Of a stretch of 64,000 nt of DNA, positions 54,003 to 63,332 are shown one piece after another. Origin of the DNA: JACCXG01 sp963836735 (lineage in GTDB: Bacteria; Acidobacteriota; Vicinamibacteria; Vicinamibacterales; 2-12-FULL-66-21); NCBI GenBank assembly GCA_963836735.1, contig CAWIKP010000023.1:467826-531825 (forward strand), written 5' to 3'. Every line of letters begins with the position of its first letter. Within the stretch, counting starts at the first letter, position 1. Made by a program: the position numbers and the translations under genes. A model generated the notes under the pieces. The model was not told the DNA's origin. It saw nothing but the letters and a program-made list of their open reading frames with translations, and did not search any database.

Positions 54003-56633
54003 CTACCGCCTGACTTCGGAGGGCCAGTTCACGACCAGCGTGAGCGGCGTTGTCGTCGATCCGGACGCAGCGACGACGAGGAACCGTTTGCCGTCAGGTG
54101 AGACGTTGTACGGGTAACCGCGCCCGGCGACCATCTGCATTGAAAACAGGCGTTGGACACTCGTCACGCGGAAACGGCTGACCTCTTCACCCACGGTCGC
54201 CACGAATATCGTCGAATGATCCTGCGTGAGATAAAAGATCTCGCGACCGTCGGCCGACCACTTCGGAAGGATGCCGCCGTTGTCGGAAACGAGCACCTTG
54301 TCGTGCCGATCGGGGAGAGAGGTGACCCACACCTGGTTCTTGCCGCCCTCAGCGCTCTGATAGAGAAACCACCGGCCGTCGGGAGAGATCTGGCCGAAGA
54401 TCGCGGGGTGCTCACTGACCCGGAAATGTTCTGCCTTGCCCGCGGGCAGCGGTAACAGCCAGAAGTCGCCGTCGGTATCGTTGAATACGACACGATCGCG
54501 GGTCACCGACGACACGAACTTATTCTTGTTCGACTCGTGCAGCAGCTCCGGCGCTCCGCTGCCGAGAGCGTCCTTCCAGTAAATGTCTCGGAATCCTTTC
54601 AGAGTCGAGGTGAAAACTATCCGGCTGCCATCACTCGTCCAGCTCGGGTGCGCTTCTGTCGAGGCGTCGAATGTAAGCGGATCCCGGCGGCCGGTACCCA
54701 GGCCGTAGACCCAGATGTCAACGTTCCCAGTGCCTGGATCCGTCCGTGCAATTGCAGCCCGGCGTCCTTCCGGGTCGAGGCGCGGCCAGATGCAGAGACA
54801 GGCGTCGTCGAGAACCTTTGTTTCCTTTCCTGTTCGATCCAGCCAGAGAAGCCTCGAGGGCGCGACCGCCGAACCCGTCTGATACGCGAGCGTTCCGGTT
54901 TCGGATGCGGAGAACACGCCCCGACCGATGACGAGGTCGTGCTGAATGTTCTCGGCGAGAGGGACGGGGTCCCCGGTTACCCGGAGGCTTCGCTCGTCGA
55001 GGGGCTGCGCCAGCAGCGTCCTGTTCCGGAGAAAAATCAGAAAGCCGTTGGCATAGAGCGCATTCGAATGCGCTTCGGTCAGCTCCACGACCTGGTTCGA
55101 GTCGAGCGAGCCGGCACGGATTGTCCAGCGGCCGCCTGCCGGAGCTCCTGCGGCATAAAGGAAGCGGCGGCCGCCAGGCAGAAACGCCGGCCAGCGGTGT
55201 GCCGACTCCCGGCTCGCCGCGTCCAGAGTTGTCAGCGGTTGGGGCGAGCCACCGTCCGAGGACACGCGGTGCAGTACGACGTTCAGACCTGGTGCGAAAA
55301 CGATGGTTCCCTCGCGATTCCAAGTACCGCCGGAACCATAGCGCGCATCGGCCAGCGTGGTCACCTTGCCGCTGCCGATCTCAATCTTCTTCAGCTTGCC
55401 GTCGGTAAAGAACCCGAGTTGTTCGCCGTCAGGCGACCAGAATGGGTACGCCGCGCCGTCGGTTCCCGACAACATTCGGGACACGACCGAGTTCAGTGAA
55501 CGAATCCACAGCCTGGACCTGCTGTCCGGGCCAGATGCGGCGAATGCGAGGTTACGGCCGTCAGGGGACAAAACAGCGGGTCCCGCCGGAGTCCCGACGG
55601 AATTGAACTGGTGGTCCTGTGGAGGAAGGATCATGGCGTGGACTGCCGGTGGTCGGTCGGGAGGACGACCAAGCGCGTATTGCACGACCAGCATCCCGGC
55701 CGCAATGCCACCGAGCGCCGCGGGGATCCAGAGCCGGCTCCAGCGGGCACGATTCGCTGTTCGATCAGCGGGCTCCCGAGCTCTGGCGGCGATCCAGCCA
55801 AGCTCGATGCCCAAATCGTGGGCACTCTGCCAGCGATCCGCGGGACTCTTCGCCAGGCAGCTCCGGATCAGGCGCTCCAGCTCCCGCGGCGCGGCCGGCT
55901 GAAGCGAGAGCATCGATGGCGGATCCTCTGTGAGAATCGCAGCACTCACACGGGTCGGCGTGTCTCCCTCGAACGCGCGGCGGCCAGTGATCATTTCAAA
56001 GAGCACACCGCCAAGGCTGAAAAGATCGGACCGGGCATCGATATCCTTCGCTTCGAGCTGCTCCGGTGACATGTACTGCAGGGTGCCGACGCGTATTCCC
56101 GTCGCCATGGTTGCGGTCAGCGTCTCGCGTGACGGCAGGGCGGTCGTGACGAATCGCGCAATGCCGAAGTCGAGCAGCTTGACCCCCGACGGCGTCAGCA
56201 TCACGTTGGCCGGCTTCAGGTCCCGGTGGACCAGGCCGGCACGATGGCATGTCTCGAGCGCGCTGGCGATCTGACCTCCGACGTCGAGTGTTTGCTCGAG
56301 GGAGAGGGGCCCGCGTCTCAATCGCTCCGCAAGGGTCTCCCCGGACAGGAGCTCCATGACGAAATAGTCGGTACCACCCTCGGTGCCGACATCGAACACC
56401 GAGCAGATGTTGGGGTGACTGAGACGGGACAGCGCGCGAGCCTCTTGATGGAGCCGGCGGCGGAAGTCGGGATCGCCACTACGGTCGGGTGCGAGAATCT
56501 TCAGCGCGACGATTCGATCGAGTCGCGGGTCGCGCGCGCGATAGACCTCTCCCATCCCGCCGGCGCCGAGGGACGACAGGATTTCGTACGGGCCGAAGCG
56601 ACTGCCAGGAACGACCGACTGTTCTGGCTCCAT
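54003..56633 (-). CDS. Ser/Thr protein kinase with periplasmic beta-propeller (TolB/WD40-like) domain
   Basis: Intact 876-residue protein. The kinase domain spans about residues 13-280: ILSSLGAGGMGEVYRARDPR (Gly loop), IVALKILAPD (Lys), LVHRDLKPANVMLTPSGVKL (catalytic loop), LLDFGIARF, YMSPEQLEAKDIDARSDLFS. A single membrane helix follows (LWIPAALGGIAAGMLVVQYA). The exported part has repeated TolB/WD40 blades (AVLSPDGRNLAFAASG, YPFWSPDGEQLGFFTDGKLK, AHPSWTSDGSRIVFTSTLKG, IFGQISPDGRWFLYQSAEGG). Such receptors are common in Acidobacteriota; ligand and targets are unknown. The 3' end abuts repeat D and the 5' side faces repeat E. Confidence 0.93.
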   Translation of the reverse strand: MEPEQSVVPGSRFGPYEILSSLGAGGMGEVYRARDPRLDRIVALKILAPDRSGDPDFRRRLHQEARALSRLSHPNICSVFDVGTEGGTDYFVMELLSGETLAERLRRGPLSLEQTLDVGGQIASALETCHRAGLVHRDLKPANVMLTPSGVKLLDFGIARFVTTALPSRETLTATMATGIRVGTLQYMSPEQLEAKDIDARSDLFSLGGVLFEMITGRRAFEGDTPTRVSAAILTEDPPSMLSLQPAAPRELERLIRSCLAKSPADRWQSAHDLGIELGWIAARAREPADRTANRARWSRLWIPAALGGIAAGMLVVQYALGRPPDRPPAVHAMILPPQDHQFNSVGTPAGPAVLSPDGRNLAFAASGPDSRSRLWIRSLNSVVSRMLSGTDGAAYPFWSPDGEQLGFFTDGKLKKIEIGSGKVTTLADARYGSGGTWNREGTIVFAPGLNVVLHRVSSDGGSPQPLTTLDAASRESAHRWPAFLPGGRRFLYAAGAPAGGRWTIRAGSLDSNQVVELTEAHSNALYANGFLIFLRNRTLLAQPLDERSLRVTGDPVPLAENIQHDLVIGRGVFSASETGTLAYQTGSAVAPSRLLWLDRTGKETKVLDDACLCIWPRLDPEGRRAAIARTDPGTGNVDIWVYGLGTGRRDPLTFDASTEAHPSWTSDGSRIVFTSTLKGFRDIYWKDALGSGAPELLHESNKNKFVSSVTRDRVVFNDTDGDFWLLPLPAGKAEHFRVSEHPAIFGQISPDGRWFLYQSAEGGKNQVWVTSLPDRHDKVLVSDNGGILPKWSADGREIFYLTQDHSTIFVATVGEEVSRFRVTSVQRLFSMQMVAGRGYPYNVSPDGKRFLVVAASGSTTTPLTLVVNWPSEVRR

Positions 56634-56704
56634 GGGGCTCGCGAGGACGCGAGGATATCAGACGAAGTCTGCCCCTGTTCGCTGAGCGCCGGCGCTCGCC
56701 TTCC

Positions 56705-56970
56705 GCGTGCCTGGCGAAGCAGGTGGATGCTTGGGAGACGGAGTAGGTTCAAGGTGCCGGGTACCGGGTTCCGGGTTCGGTTCGGGGGTTCCCGGTTCGG
56801 TTCTCGGTTCGCGGTTCGGGGTTCGGCCGTCCCGTCGATGCGGCACCTCGGCGGGAGCCCGAACCAGTGAACCGACGGAACCGTGAACCCCGAACCGAAC
56901 CCTGAACCCCCGAACCGAACCCGGAACCCCCAACCGAACCCGGAACCCGGCACCCCTGAACCCGGAACCC
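56705..56970. repeat. Long heptamer hairpin repeat, GGGTTCG family, copy E, with a coxG 3'-end fragment
   Basis: Starts with GCGTGCCTGGCGAAGCAGGT, a near-copy of the last codons of coxG (53748 on), then GTAGGTTCAAGG, the GGTTCGG-rich left arm, a core identical to copy D (at about 56824-56860) and a CGAACCC/CCGGAAC right arm. It lies between the 3' end of the haloperoxidase gene and the 5' end of the kinase gene. Confidence 0.85.
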
Positions 56971-56981
56971 TTGGACGCCCC

Positions 56982-58304
56982 TCAGTCTTCCAGCCGCATG
57001 AACCGTTCGACCGCGCGGCGGCCGATGTTCCGTCCATGTTCGATCCCCTCCTCGACCGCGCGGCGGAAATGAATGCCTATCAGAATCCGTGAAAGCCCGT
57101 TCTCGTTCGCCGCATCAGTGAAGCTGCGGAACGAGCGCAGCTTTGGCGTGGCGTCAGTGCATTTCTTCCCGGCCGGCAGCGTCATGCTGCAGTTCCTGAA
57201 GCGAACGCGGTCGGTGCCAAAGAACCGTTTGAGGACCTCGGCCGCCGCGCCGCCCTCGACGCTGTGGGCCGAGTCGTGGTCGGGCATGGGATAGGTGAAT
57301 CCCAGCGGCGTCCAAGTCGGATCGCCTGAAGTGTCGGGGTTGCCGTCGCTGTCGCCTTCGCGAATCGCCGTGATCGGGCGCCAGAACTTGTAATGGTACT
57401 TGCCCTCCCACGACCCGATATAGCCGTCGGCCATCGCCATGTTGAGCAGGCCGAACAGCCGGGCGTTTTCGTTGAGATCGAGATTGGCGCGCGCCGAGAT
57501 CTGCCTGGCGATCCGGTTCCACGCGAGCGGCGAGCTCTCGATCCAGAACAAGCCGATTTCCGTCTGCTCCGCCGAGCGCGCGGTCGGTGTCGTGACGCCG
57601 TCGGCGCCGAGCGATTTCACCTCCTTGAAGTCCTCCGTATATGCGCTGCTCCCGATCGGAAGCGGCGGGCCAGCGCGAAACTGCGAGGACTCGCGGAGCA
57701 CGAACGGCGTCACCTCGCCCCAGCGCGGCGCGAACGCGAAGGGGGTGCCGGGAGTAAATCTGTACTCGCCTGGCGCCGTCCCCTCCTGGTACCCGAAGTC
57801 CGCCAGCGTGGTGTCCGAGCCGTCGTTGGCGCGCAGCGCGAGGATGGCACTGGCGGCCGCCTGCCCGACCGCAATCCCGCGGGCCTTCGGCTGGTTGTCG
57901 GGAAGCTCGCCGAGGGCCGCCGCGTAATCGGCCTCGACGGTGGCGAGGCCGCGCTGGATGCACTCAGCGGATTCCTGGAGCTGGCCGATGACCGCGACCA
58001 GCACATCCCGCGCCGCGGCGGCGATGGCGGCGCTGGATGACGTTCCACCCTTCGCCTGGACATCGTACGCGTACGGGCGCGAACGACGGTTGATGGCATT
58101 CACGGCATCGTGGACGGCGATGTGGGTCATCGCATACATGCGGGACTCCGCGAGCGCATTTCCTTCCGGGGTCAGGCACGCGGCCGCCGCGGCCCTGCCG
58201 GCATTCTCGTTCCACCTGAGGACGGCATCGGTGCCGGCCGCGCTCGGCGATGCCGTCAGCAGGCCGATCGCCAGACAAACCCCTCCCATAACGTGCTGCC
58301 TCAT
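56982..58304 (-). CDS. Exported vanadium-haloperoxidase-like / PAP2-superfamily protein
   Basis: 440 residues, intact from ATG 58304 (GGGAGG upstream). A signal peptide (GVCLAIGLLTASPSAAG) is followed by the vanadate/phosphate-binding set of the superfamily: KFWRPITAIREG (Lys and Arg), PMPDHDSAHSVEGGAAAEVL (Ser-x-His) and SRILIGIHFRRAVEEGIEHG (Arg and catalytic His). RMYAMTHIAVHDAVNAIN is typical of the N-terminal helices of this group. It could be a vanadium-dependent haloperoxidase or a phosphatase; sequence alone does not decide. It diverges from the ECF sigma gene. Confidence 0.82.
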   Translation of the reverse strand: MRQHVMGGVCLAIGLLTASPSAAGTDAVLRWNENAGRAAAAACLTPEGNALAESRMYAMTHIAVHDAVNAINRRSRPYAYDVQAKGGTSSSAAIAAAARDVLVAVIGQLQESAECIQRGLATVEADYAAALGELPDNQPKARGIAVGQAAASAILALRANDGSDTTLADFGYQEGTAPGEYRFTPGTPFAFAPRWGEVTPFVLRESSQFRAGPPLPIGSSAYTEDFKEVKSLGADGVTTPTARSAEQTEIGLFWIESSPLAWNRIARQISARANLDLNENARLFGLLNMAMADGYIGSWEGKYHYKFWRPITAIREGDSDGNPDTSGDPTWTPLGFTYPMPDHDSAHSVEGGAAAEVLKRFFGTDRVRFRNCSMTLPAGKKCTDATPKLRSFRSFTDAANENGLSRILIGIHFRRAVEEGIEHGRNIGRRAVERFMRLED

Positions 58305-58490
58305 ATGAACCTCCCGGGCCGGTCCAGTCGCGCCAATCCGGCGACGCTCGGCGCCCGTGGGCGGGGATATACTTTCGCCCTGTCGCCTCAGCGCTCCGGT
58401 TCCGGCCGTCGTCTCTGTAAGCCGAAAAGACGAACGAACTGGCTCACGGGCGGGCCCGGGCCCTCGACGACGGGTTCCAGTGGAGCAGGC

Positions 58491-59081
58491 ATGGATGTGC
58501 AGCGATCGTCCGCGGACGGCCACGAAATCAGCGATCTGGTGCGGGATGTCGGCCGCCGCGGCAGGCCCGCGGTCGATCGGCTGTTTCCGATCCTGTATCA
58601 GGAGCTCAAGCGCATCGCCCGGCGGCAGCGCCGCCGGGAGCGGTGGGACCACACGCTGAACACGACCGGCCTGGTGCACGAGGCCTACGTGAAGTTGCTC
58701 GGGCTGGACCGTCTGAGCTGGCAGAACCGCGCTCACTTCCTTGCCGTCGCGGCGCAGGCGATGCGACGGGTCCTGGTGGACTACGCCGTCGCGAAGCAGG
58801 CGCAGAAGCGAGACGGCCATCGTGAGCGCGTTTCACTGGACGAGGAGATGCTGCAGGTGGAACGTCCGGTGGAGGAGCTGATCGCGATCGACGCTCAGCT
58901 GACCCGCCTCGAGGAATTGAATCCGCGGCTCGCCCGGGTGGTCGAATGCCGCTTCTTCAGCGGGATGAGCATCGAGGAAACGGCCCTGGCGTTGAGCTCG
59001 TCACCCGCCACCGTCAAGCGCGACTGGCGGCTCGCGCGCACCTGGCTGCATCGCGAGCTCGCCCGCGACGCCCGCCCCTGA
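58491..59081 (+). CDS. ECF sigma factor, Sig-70_X6 type
   Basis: 196 residues with the two-domain ECF layout. Region 2 is AVDRLFPILYQELKRIARRQ, HTLNTTGLVHEAYVKLLGLD and RAHFLAVAAQAMRRVLVDYA. Region 4 is RLARVVECRFFSGMSIEETA with ATVKRDWRLARTWLHREL as helix-turn-helix. ATG 58491 begins MDVQRSSADG. No anti-sigma gene is adjacent. Instead a Ser/Thr kinase gene starts 13 bases downstream, suggesting control by phosphorylation, as known for kinase-linked ECF factors such as EcfP/PknT. Confidence 0.88.
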   Translation: MDVQRSSADGHEISDLVRDVGRRGRPAVDRLFPILYQELKRIARRQRRRERWDHTLNTTGLVHEAYVKLLGLDRLSWQNRAHFLAVAAQAMRRVLVDYAVAKQAQKRDGHRERVSLDEEMLQVERPVEELIAIDAQLTRLEELNPRLARVVECRFFSGMSIEETALALSSSPATVKRDWRLARTWLHRELARDARP

Positions 59082-59093
59082 TCTTCCTGCATC

Positions 59094-61745
59094 ATGACCC
59101 TCGAGCGCTGGCGTGAGGTCGAGGAGTTGTTCAACGCCGCGTGCTCTTCCTCATCTGGCCGCGTCGCGGAGCTCCTGGCGCAGGCGAAACCCGAGGTGCG
59201 CCGGGAAGTGGAAGCGCTCCTGGCACAGCAGCGCTCGGCGGGGCCGCTCGACGGCTTCGCGGTCGATCTCCTGAACACCGGCGGCGAGGACGTGGACGAC
59301 AGCCTCGCGGAACCGGCGATGCGCCTGGAGCCGGGCCTGAGCCTCGGTCCTTACGTCGTGGTGTCGACCCTCGGCCGCGGCGGGATGGGCGAGGTCTACC
59401 GCGCGCGCGACACGAAGCTCGATCGCGACGTGGCGATCAAGGTTCTTCCGGCGGTGTTCGGGTCCGACCCGGACCGCGTCGTCCGCTTCCAGCGCGAGGC
59501 CAGGACGCTCGCCGCCCTGAACCATCCGAACATCGCGGCGATCTACGGGCTCGAGGAGCGCGACGGCGCGACGGCACTGGTGCTGGAGCTGGTCGAGGGA
59601 CCGACGCTGGCCGACCGGATCGCCCAGGGTCCGGTCCCTCTGGACGAGGCGCTGCGGATCGCGACGCAAGTCGCTGACGCCCTCGAAGCGGCTCACGAGC
59701 GCGGCATCATCCACCGGGATCTCAAGCCGGCGAACATCAAGCTACGACGCGACGGCACGGTGAAGGTGCTCGACTTCGGGTTGGCGAAACGCCCGTCAGC
59801 GGCGGACGCCCGCGATTTGCGCGTCGATCCCCTCACCGGGGGCGGGCTGACGGGCGATGGCGCGATTCTCGGCACCGTCGGCTACATGTCTCCCGAACAG
59901 GCGGCGGGGAGGGCCGCCGTTTTCGCATCGGATCAGTTCTCGTTCGGGGTGATTCTGTTCGAGCTGCTGACCGGCCAGCGCCCGTTCGCGAGGGACACGT
60001 CGGTCGAGACGCTCAGTGCGATCATCCGCGACGATCCTCCGCCGATCGGGACGATCAACCCCGCCGTTCCGGACTCGCTGCAGCGACTCGTCGAGCGGTG
60101 CCTGGCCAAGCAGCCGGAGCATCGCTACGCCGACACGCGGCAGATCGCGGTGGAGCTCGGTCGCGTTCGCGAGGACCCGGAGACATTGCCGCGGCGCGAG
60201 GCGCCGCCGGCCGTCCCGTCCGACCGGCCTCCAGTGGTGGACGGCGAGCGTGGCGCCGAGGCCCGACGCCGCCTCTGGCCGGTCGCGGCGGCCCTGGCTC
60301 TGTCGATCGTGGCGGCCGGCACCGCGTGGCGGCTGTGGCCGACCAGCGGCGTTCGCACGCTGGCGGTCCTGCCGTTTGCCAGTGGCGATGCCGATCGGGA
60401 CGTCGAATATCTCGCCGACGGCATCACCGAAAGCCTGATTCAGCGAATCTCGCGTCTGCCCTCGCTGTCGGTGATCGCGCGCAGCACCGTGCTCAACTTC
60501 AAGGGCAAGCCGATCGATCCGCGTGAGGTCGGCCGCCAGCTCCGCGCGGATGCCATCCTCACGGGGACGATTTCGTCGCGATCTGGACAGCTGCACATCA
60601 CCGCGGAGCTCGTCGAAGTCGCGAGCGGGGTCCGGCTGTGGGGCAACGTTTACGACCGGCCCGCCGCGGCAGTCGTGTCCGTGCAGGAAGAGATCGTCAA
60701 CGCCATCATCAGCGAAGGCGTGCGTCTCGCGCTGAGCGATGACGAGCGGCTCGCGATCGGCCGTCATCCGACCGACGACGCCGTGGCCTACGATTTGTAT
60801 CTCCAGGCCCGGCACCTGGCGTTTCGAGGGACGGAAGCGGACGTCCGCAAGGCCATGGATCTTCTGGTGCGTGCCACCGGGCGGGATCCGCGTTTTGCCC
60901 AGGCTTACAAGCTGTTGGCGGCAAGCTACGTGTCGCTGGGCCTTGACGGGTTTGCGCGGCCGACGGAGGCCTTTCCGGAAGCCAACCGCAACATCTCCCG
61001 GGCATTCGAGATCGAGCCGCAGCTCGCCGAGGCCCACGCGACCGCCGCGGCCGTGGCCTTCTTCTTCGACTGGGACTGGGCCGCCGCGGAACGCGAATGG
61101 GCGATCGCCGAGAGCCTGCCGAGCGGCGCGTTGCCCACGCAGGAACGCGTGAGCCATTCCATGGGGCGCTGGGTCCTGGGCGGTCCAGCCGAGGCGCTCC
61201 GGATCGTGCGGACGCTTCGAGCCCTGGACCCGTTGACGGTGTCGTATGCCGTGCTCGAGGCCGACTACCTGTTCCACTCCGGTCAACTCGAGGCCGCCGC
61301 GGCGCTCTACCAGAAGACCATCGAAGACGAGCCTACGCCAGACGCGCTGTTCGGCCTGGCCGAGGTCCGGCGCAAGCAAGGGCCGCTTCGACGAGGCGCT
61401 CGACGTGCGGCGCCGCGCCCACCAGCTCGCGGGCGACGACTGGCTGCTGGATGCGTTCAAGGACGCGCGTGGTGAAGAGGGATATCGCTCGATCGACCGG
61501 ACGGCGGTCGAACAGGAGCTCGACGATGCTCCGCGCCCGCGCCGGCCACCGCCTACGTCTCGCCGCTCGACTTTGCCCGGGCGCATGCGCGGCTCGGCAA
61601 CCGGGAGGAGGCGTTCAGCTACTTCAACGCGGCATTCGCCGATCGCGCGCCGGGGCTGGTCTTTCTCAAGGTGGACCCCTCATGGGACCGTATCCGCGAC
61701 GATCCCCGCTTCGCCGCGGCAGTCCGGCGCGTCGGTCTTCCTTGA
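59094..61745 (+). CDS. Ser/Thr protein kinase with TolB-like and TPR domains (frameshifts near 61380 and 61540)
   Basis: About 880 residues. The N-terminus (LERWREVEELFNAACSS) is the short helical cap common in acidobacterial kinases. The kinase domain from about residue 85 has VVSTLGRGGMGEVYRARDTK, DVAIKVLPAVF, IIHRDLKPANIKLRRDGTVK, VLDFGLAKR and GYMSPEQAAGRAAVFASDQF. A membrane helix (LWPVAAALALSIVAAGTAWR) leads to a FlgO/TolB-like N-terminal fold (RTLAVLPFASGDADRDVEYL, TESLIQRISRLPSLSVIARS) and TPRs (AYKLLAASYVSLGLDGFARP, ALYQKTIEDEPTPDALFGLA). The end, after two indels, is RIRDDPRFAAAVRRVGLP with TGA at 61743. It is probably the regulator of the ECF factor encoded immediately before it. 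Confidence 0.88.
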
Positions 61746-61810
61746 CGGTCCCTGCCCGGGCGACGTTCGGGTGTATATTTGGGCCCGTTCGGCGTCATTC
61801 AGGGGGACAT

Positions 61811-62348
61811 ATGAAGACCCGACTCGTCGTGACGGTTCTGCTCCTCGGCATGATCGGAGCGGGCCAGCCGCTGTTCGCGTGCGGCGAAAAGTTCCGGGTC
61901 GGCATCCGCGGCACCAGGTTCCAGCGGCCTCCAGCCGCGCGCGCCGCGGCGTCGATCCTGATCTACGCGAACCCCGCGCTCAACCTCTCGAAGCGCGCTC
62001 GCGGGCGTCCCGGTCGACGCCACACTGCGCAAGGCCGGTTATCGGCCGACCACTGTCAGGAGCCCGAAGGAATTCCAGACCGCGCTGGACCGCGGCGGAT
62101 GGGATCTGGTGCTTCTCGACCTCGCTGACAGCAGCACTGCGATCGCCCGATCGCCGGTCGCGAACCCGCCGGTCGTCCTCCCCGTAGTCTTCAACGCCTC
62201 GAAGGCCGAGCTGGCCGCGGCGAAAAAGCAGCACCCGCGTGTCCTGAAAGGGCCGGTCAAGAGTCAATCGCTGGTCGATGCCGTTGACGACGCGCTGGCC
62301 GAAAAGCCGCCCACCCAGAACAAGATCAACAGCAATTCCGGTCTCTGA
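61811..62348 (+). CDS. Exported receiver-like (pseudo-receiver) protein (frameshift near 61995)
   Basis: About 178 residues. The N-terminus is a signal peptide with a lipobox-like end (LLGMIGAGQPLFACGEKF), then VGIRGTRFQRPPAARA. The body resembles a response-regulator receiver: strand ASILIYANP, LRKAGYRPTTVRSPKEFQTA, DLVLLDLADS with Asp where the phosphoacceptor would be, VLPVVFNAS and VLKGPVKSQSLVDAVDDALA with the Lys-Pro-like turn. The acidic pair of strand 1 is missing. A receiver fold with an export signal is unexpected. ATG 61811 follows AGGGGGA. It is co-directional with the kinase and a beta-barrel gene. Confidence 0.55.
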
Positions 62349-62362
62349 GGATCACGGAGAGG

Positions 62363-63332
62363 ATGCGGCGCTGGACAGGCCTCGGTCGCGTCGTGCTGAC
62401 GCGAGCGTCGCTCCTGGCCACGCTTCTCGTCGCATGCGCGACGTCCACGTTCGCGCAAGCGTGGGCACCCCCAGCAGGTGTAGGCTCGGTCACCGTCAGC
62501 GTTCAGAACCTCGACTACAGCGGACATTTCGTGACCGACGGAGCAATTCTTTGAGGTCGGGACGAGTCTTCACAACCGCGTCGATATCGAGGCCGATTTT
62601 GCGGTGACCGATCGCCTGTCGATCGCCGTCGGCGTCCCTTTCGTGTTCGCCAAGTACGACGACCCGGAGCCGCTGCCGCCCTTCGTGCCCTTCCTGCCCG
62701 TTGACGAGTGCCGGTGCTGGCAAAGCGGCTGGCAGGATTTCGGGTTCGCCGCGCGATACAACCTCGTGAACGGCGCGTTCGGGCTGACGCCGTCCGTGTC
62801 GGTAGGGATGCCCAGCCACGACTACAACTTCCACGGGGAGGCGGCGCTCGGGGAGCGGCTGAAGGAAGTGCGCGTCGCGGTGGACGCGGGACGACGGCTC
62901 GACCGCATTTCACCGAGACTCTCGGTCCAGGGCCGCTACTCCTACGCCTTCGTCGAGCGCCCCCTCGATGATGTCTCGAACGACCGCAGCAACGCGGCGC
63001 TCGAGGGCGAATTCCTGTTCACGCGGCGGCTGGCAGGGCGAGGAGTGCTGACGTGGCAGCACGTCCACGGCGGGCTGCGCCTGGGATCGCCATCGGAAGA
63101 TCCGTTCCCCCCGCCCGGCGAGGTCAATACCCCCGAGCGCCTGTTCGAGCACGATCGGCTGCTCCGCGACAACAACTTCCGGGTTGGCGCGAGCGTCTCG
63201 TATTCGATGGACAGGATGGACGTGTTCTTCTCGTACATCGAGCTGCTGCGGGGCACCGATTCCCATGGCGGCCGCGCGTTCACTGCCGGGGTGAGCTGGC
63301 CGTTCGAGATCGGCAGGCGGCCCACGCCGTGA
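62363..63332 (+). CDS. Predicted outer-membrane beta-barrel protein (frameshift near 62540)
   Basis: About 323 residues. A signal peptide (LTRASLLATLLVACATSTFA) precedes alternating amphipathic strands such as VGSVTVSVQNLDYSGHFVTD, RLSIAVGVPFVFAKY, FGLTPSVSVGMPSHDYNFHG, RLSVQGRYSYAFVERPLDD, FRVGASVSYSMDRMDVFFSY and FTAGVSWPFEIGRR. The strand pattern fits the MetA-phenol-degradation-type barrel family loosely. Substrate is unknown. It begins 15 bases after the exported receiver-like gene, so the two may be functionally linked. The next gene starts in its stop codon. Confidence 0.72.

Noticed and set aside
53748..56760. A tRNA-Leu-like fragment at GCCTGGCGAARCAGGTGGATGC
   Set aside because: The short resemblance to the start of tRNA-Leu is not followed by an anticodon arm or acceptor stem pairing. 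At 53748 it is plainly the 3' end of coxG.
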